A DNA stretch of 7,447 nucleotides, from contig CADBFL010000079.1 in the NCBI GenBank assembly GCA_902793875.1, positions 1-7,447 of the forward strand, given 5' to 3'. This DNA comes from an uncultured Eubacteriales bacterium (lineage in GTDB: Bacteria > Bacillota > Clostridia > Peptostreptococcales > Anaerovoracaceae). The position numbers and the translations under genes were made by a program. The notes below the pieces were generated by a model. That model made no database searches, was not told where the DNA came from, and saw nothing but the letters and a program-made list of their open reading frames with translations. Below, piece after piece: positions 4,593-7,447 of the stretch (position 1 is the stretch's first letter; each line of letters starts with the position of its first letter).

Positions 4593-6848
4593 ATGAGTGA
4601 AAAAAAGGAACCGGGAATCTGGAAAAAATATAACAGCCCGATGGCAAACCTGACTGTTGTCGCGGGTATTCTCCTGAATTATCTGGGGTCGAAGATCGCC
4701 GCGGCCAGCGGATTCCCGATATACCTCGATAATATCGGGACGATCGTCGCCGCTGCGCTGGGGGGATATCTGCCCGGCATCATCACGGCTGTCATAAACA
4801 ACATGATAAACTACGCGCTTGATTCCGTATCCATCTATTACGCTTCCATAAGCGCGCTGATAGCCGTGACTGCAGCGTATATCTGCAGGGGGAAGCGCAG
4901 GGTGGATGCTCTGCAGGCGATAAAGCTTATCTTTGCCGCGGCCTTCATCGGAGGCATTCTCGGCGGCATCATCACGTGGTTCCTGAACGGTCCTTCAACA
5001 GAGGGCGTTGCCGCAGATCTGCTGAACTGGTGCAGGGACTCGCTCGGGCTCGGACCTTTCTATGCGCACGAACTGTCGACCTTTCTGCTGGATCTGGTCG
5101 ACAAGGCTCTGACCGTAATGATATCGCTGATCATCATTCGTCTGGTCCCGGAAAAATTCAGATCGAAGCTCTGGATGAGCGGATGGAGGCAGAAGCCTCT
5201 CGAGGATGAGTCGGTCAGCAGGGGCGTAAAGATCAGTGAGATCAAAGTCGACAGCCGTTCTCTGAACAACAGGATAACCCTGATGCTGGTATTCGCTTCG
5301 CTTTCGATGGCCATCATCGTGACCGGAGTGAGCTCATCACTGTTCAGACAGTATTCAAGACAGGAGCATCTCACAACAGCGAGCGGCATAGCCAGACTTG
5401 CAGCCTCTGCCGTCGATCCTGAGATGGTGGACGAATACATTGCAGAAGGCGAATCCGCTGAGGGCTATGCAGAGACCGAGAAAAGACTGACGGATATACG
5501 CGACAGCTCGCCGGACATCGAATACGTGTATGTTTACAGGATACTTGAGGACGGATGCCATGTCGTGTTCGACCTTGATACGGCGGAACTCGAAGGAGAA
5601 GAGCCGGGCGCCGTCATCCCGTTCGACGAGTCGTTTGAGAAATACGTGCCGGATCTTCTCGCGGGCAAACGCATCAGGCCTCTGGAGACCAACGACACAT
5701 ACGGCTGGCTGCTGACTGCTTACGAGCCTGTATATGACTCGTCCGGCAAATGCGTATGCTACGCCGCGGCTGATGTGAAGTTCGAGGACATACAGGATTA
5801 CGAGAAGGATTTCGCCATAAAGGTGGTGCTGCTGTTCCTCGGATTCTTCATACTGATACTCGTCATCGGTCTGTGGCTGTCCAGGTATAACATCATACTG
5901 CCTATAAACAGCATGGCTTCATGCGCGAGCGATTTCGCTTTCAGCGACGATTCAGCCGATGAGAGCATGGCTGAAGAAAACCTCGAGCGCATAAAGGCTC
6001 TGGATATCCGGACCGGAGACGAAGTCCAGAACCTCTACGAATCCTTCGTCAAGATGACGGCCGACTCCGTCGATCACATGAAGAACATCCGCGAGCAGAA
6101 CCATTCGATAATGAGACTTCAGAACGGCCTGATAATGAGCCTTGCCGACATGGTCGAAGGCAGGGACTCGGATACCGGCAATCACGTCAGGAAGACTGCC
6201 GCCTACTGCCGCATAATACTCGACGGTCTGAAAAAGAAGGGCTATTACAGCGATCAGCTGACCGACAAATTCATGTACGACGTCGAACGCTCCGCTCCTC
6301 TTCACGACATAGGCAAGATCGCGGTATCGGATGTCATACTGAACAAGCCGGGCAAGCTCACGGACGAGGAATTCGAGATCATGAAGACCCATACGACTGC
6401 GGGCAGGGAACTCATCGACAGGGTCATCGAATCGGTCGAAGGCGAGAGCTATCTGCACGAGGCCAGAAACCTTGCCGGCTCGCATCACGAGAAGTGGAAC
6501 GGCAAAGGGTATCCTGACGGACTTTCAGGCGAGGACATACCGCTGTCTGCGCGCATCATGGCCATAGCCGATGTATTCGACGCCCTGACCTCGAAGCGCG
6601 TATATAAGGATCCGATGAGCTTCGAAAAGGCAGTGAGCATCATCAGAGAGGATTCCGGCACGCACTTTGATCCGAAGTGCGTAGAGGCCTTCCTTGATTC
6701 GCTCAATGATGTCAGAGGCGTTCTCGATTACTACAACGCACTCGAAGCCGGAGGCATAAAAGTTAGAGGCAATGAGATAGACAACCCGGAGGAAGATCAT
6801 GAGACTATCCAGGCAAAACAAGATACTCGAGATAATCAAGACGAATGA
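4593..6848 (+). CDS. Membrane receptor with Cache-like sensor and HD-GYP domain (predicted c-di-GMP phosphodiesterase)
   Basis: A 751-residue predicted receptor that hydrolyses cyclic di-GMP in response to an external cue. Order: a multi-TM N-terminal domain (about 17-185; helices near 17-38, 46-75, 82-98, 110-131, 160-183) whose YLDNIGTIVAAALGGYLPG resembles ECF-transporter S components; a further TM helix (227-250); an extracytoplasmic Cache/PDC-like domain (about 251-405) ending in WLLTAYEPVYDSSGKCVCY; a last TM helix (407-432); a HAMP-like linker with ILPI and RTGDEVQNLYESF; then HD-GYP (about 508-710). HD-GYP residues are intact: H531, HDIGK with H571/D572, H600, H631, H632 and GKGYP (637-641). 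Position 636 is Asn where many members have Asp, a variant I recall from clostridial homologs. The start follows AAAGGGG (4574-4580) by 12 bases, a long spacing. The 3' end overlaps argR by 50 bases. The ligand and the c-di-GMP activity are inferred from the family. Confidence 0.85.
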   Translation: MSEKKEPGIWKKYNSPMANLTVVAGILLNYLGSKIAAASGFPIYLDNIGTIVAAALGGYLPGIITAVINNMINYALDSVSIYYASISALIAVTAAYICRGKRRVDALQAIKLIFAAAFIGGILGGIITWFLNGPSTEGVAADLLNWCRDSLGLGPFYAHELSTFLLDLVDKALTVMISLIIIRLVPEKFRSKLWMSGWRQKPLEDESVSRGVKISEIKVDSRSLNNRITLMLVFASLSMAIIVTGVSSSLFRQYSRQEHLTTASGIARLAASAVDPEMVDEYIAEGESAEGYAETEKRLTDIRDSSPDIEYVYVYRILEDGCHVVFDLDTAELEGEEPGAVIPFDESFEKYVPDLLAGKRIRPLETNDTYGWLLTAYEPVYDSSGKCVCYAAADVKFEDIQDYEKDFAIKVVLLFLGFFILILVIGLWLSRYNIILPINSMASCASDFAFSDDSADESMAEENLERIKALDIRTGDEVQNLYESFVKMTADSVDHMKNIREQNHSIMRLQNGLIMSLADMVEGRDSDTGNHVRKTAAYCRIILDGLKKKGYYSDQLTDKFMYDVERSAPLHDIGKIAVSDVILNKPGKLTDEEFEIMKTHTTAGRELIDRVIESVEGESYLHEARNLAGSHHEKWNGKGYPDGLSGEDIPLSARIMAIADVFDALTSKRVYKDPMSFEKAVSIIREDSGTHFDPKCVEAFLDSLNDVRGVLDYYNALEAGGIKVRGNEIDNPEEDHETIQAKQDTRDNQDE
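4714..4740 (+). repeat. Perfect 9-bp inverted repeat early in the HD-GYP gene
   Basis: TCCCGATAT (4714-4722) and ATATCGGGA (4732-4740) are exact reverse complements around a nine-base loop, about 120 bases into the gene. It is followed at once by the overlapping 10-base palindrome GACGATCGTC (4739-4748), which offers an alternative pairing. There is no T-run, so it is not a terminator. The bases encode part of the conserved membrane motif (FPIYLDNIGT), so coding constraint may explain it. Confidence 0.35.
6788..6792 (+). promoter_or_regulatory. argR ribosome binding site inside the HD-GYP gene
   Basis: GGAGG six bases upstream of the argR ATG at 6799 is a strong match to the 16S rRNA tail. 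It lies within codons 732-734 of the HD-GYP gene, about 55 bases before that gene's stop. Ribosomes translating the receptor therefore pass over the argR start, which suggests coupled translation. Confidence 0.75.
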
Positions 6849-7257
6849 GGTCGAGACACAGGACCAGCTGCTCGCTCTTCTGAGGGAGGCGGGCTATTCC
6901 GTGACCCAGGCGACTGTATCGAGAGACATACGGGAGCTCCAGCTCATAAAGGGACAGTCAAAGGACGGCAAGTATAAATACATTGCCGGCAATTACGACA
7001 ACAGGCCTATCTCCGAGAGATTCATCAAGATACTTCAGGAGACGACCCTGTCTTACGCTTCTGCTCAGAACCTTATCGTGGTAAAGACTCTTTCAGGCTG
7101 CTCCGGAGCCGCGGGCGAGGCCATAGACTGCCTGAGTCTCGAGCATATCGTCGGATCCATCTCCGGAGACAACAATCTTCTCGTTGTCGTCGACGACGAA
7201 AAGAACGTTCCGCTGATCACGGCGCAGCTTGACAGGATACTCAATTCAAACGACTAG
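6799..7257 (+). CDS. argR: Arginine repressor ArgR/AhrC
   Basis: Hexameric transcription factor that, with L-arginine as co-effector, represses arginine biosynthesis and activates catabolism genes. At 152 residues it is full length. The N-terminal winged helix (1-66) has SVTQATVSRDI (34-44), the DNA-recognition helix with the invariant Ser-Arg pair. The C-terminal oligomerisation and arginine-binding domain (about 84-150) has VVKTLSGCSGAAGEAID and then GSISGDNNLL (119-128). In typical ArgR the latter reads GTIxGDDT; here the first Asp (D124) is kept, the second is Asn125, and Thr is Asn126. The usual Pro-Gly before the AxxxAxxID helix is Ser-Gly. Arginine sensing could therefore be altered. 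The start at 6799 has a strong Shine-Dalgarno and gives the family's normal N-terminus, despite a 50-base overlap with the upstream gene. recN follows after nine bases, the canonical argR-recN pair. I see no clear ARG box in the window. Confidence 0.94.
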   Translation: MRLSRQNKILEIIKTNEVETQDQLLALLREAGYSVTQATVSRDIRELQLIKGQSKDGKYKYIAGNYDNRPISERFIKILQETTLSYASAQNLIVVKTLSGCSGAAGEAIDCLSLEHIVGSISGDNNLLVVVDDEKNVPLITAQLDRILNSND

Positions 7258-7260
7258 GAA
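7256..7260 (+). promoter_or_regulatory. recN ribosome binding site overlapping the argR stop
   Basis: AGGAA at 7256-7260 shares two bases with the argR TAG stop (7255-7257) and sits six bases before the recN ATG at 7267. A terminating ArgR ribosome would be placed to start RecN, consistent with one transcript and no promoter between the two. Confidence 0.6.
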
Positions 7261-7266
7261 CCATTC

Positions 7267-7447
7267 ATGATCGACCGCATAATCATCGACAATTTCGCTA
7301 CCATAGAGCATCTCTCTCTCGACCCCGGGACAGGCTTCAATGTCATCACGGGAGAGACGGGAGCCGGAAAATCCGTCCTCGTCACGGCTGTGAGCACAGT
7401 CCTCGGCGGCAGGGCCGATACTTCCATGGTCAGGACCGGCGCCGACA
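7267..7447 (+). CDS. recN: DNA repair protein RecN, N-terminal fragment (cut by the window end)
   Basis: SMC-like ATPase that acts early at double-strand breaks; in competent Bacillota it also works with incoming DNA. Only the first 60 codons are inside the window, against a usual length of about 550-570 residues. The start MIDRIIIDNFATIEHLSL matches the family pattern in which a short strand is followed by NFA-I. The Walker A motif GETGAGKS is at residues 29-36, then VLGGRADTSMVRTGA, equivalent to the conserved LGGRA and R-G-A segment. The Walker B, coiled coil and ABC signature would lie downstream. The ATG at 7267 is supported by AGGAA six bases upstream and by the family start. The frame is open to the edge with no defect. 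The neighbour argR confirms the assignment. Confidence 0.95.
   Translation, partial: MIDRIIIDNFATIEHLSLDPGTGFNVITGETGAGKSVLVTAVSTVLGGRADTSMVRTGAD

Noticed and set aside
5952..6488. Minus-strand open frame of 178 codons opposite the HD-GYP domain
   Set aside because: It mirrors a highly conserved sense-strand domain and has no independent family match or promoter.
7186..7197. 12-base palindrome GTCGTCGACGAC in argR as an operator
   Set aside because: It encodes Val-Val-Asp-Asp with the genome's preferred codons, lies inside the gene, and does not resemble an ARG box.

Overview
The window looks like a stretch of chromosome from a low-to-moderate GC anaerobic Bacillota, most likely class Clostridia. 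By eye the base composition is a little over 50% GC. Arginine is mostly AGG/AGA, AUA is used heavily for isoleucine, and Shine-Dalgarno sequences are strong and purine rich. Gene content (rsgA-rpe, comEC-holA, argR-recN) is classic Bacillota housekeeping. The HD-GYP receptor is of a type I associate with Lachnospiraceae and related Clostridia. A family-level placement (for example Anaerovoracaceae) is only a guess. I see no mobile element, tRNA, rRNA or CRISPR array.

Layout, all on the + strand: (1) 1-315, the 3' end of rsgA, overlapping by 13 bases (2) rpe, 303-947. (3) A 157-base spacer, 948-1104, with a perfect 16-base palindrome and no convincing gene, terminator or promoter. (4) comEC, about 1105-3465, the DNA-uptake channel with a fused metallo-beta-lactamase nuclease domain. 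(5) A good sigma-A promoter at 3471-3500, then holA (DNA polymerase III delta), about 3548-4573. (6) 4593-6848, a seven-or-so-TM receptor with an S-component-like membrane domain, a Cache-like extracellular sensor, a HAMP-like linker and an intact HD-GYP domain (predicted c-di-GMP phosphodiesterase). (7) argR, 6799-7257, whose start and ribosome binding site lie inside the end of the HD-GYP gene. (8) 7267 onward, the first 60 codons of recN, cut by the window edge.

Functional reading: the genes serve ribosome maturation (rsgA), the pentose phosphate pathway (rpe), DNA uptake (comEC), replication (holA), second-messenger signalling (HD-GYP), arginine control (argR) and recombinational repair (recN). 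comEC, holA and recN are all DNA-transaction genes. holA, the HD-GYP gene, argR and recN are packed with gaps of 19, -50 and 9 bases, so they are probably one transcript started at the promoter before holA. comEC may belong to the rsgA-rpe transcript or have its own promoter that I cannot identify.

The least ordinary signals are local. A 9-bp GC-rich hairpin followed by a T-run lies in codons 14-22 of comEC, just after a small hairpin that covers its Shine-Dalgarno. Further inverted repeats lie at the 5' ends of holA and the HD-GYP gene. argR is nested in a c-di-GMP receptor gene, and its arginine-binding motif is degenerate. I found no clearly undescribed multi-gene system; the rest is ordinary core genome.
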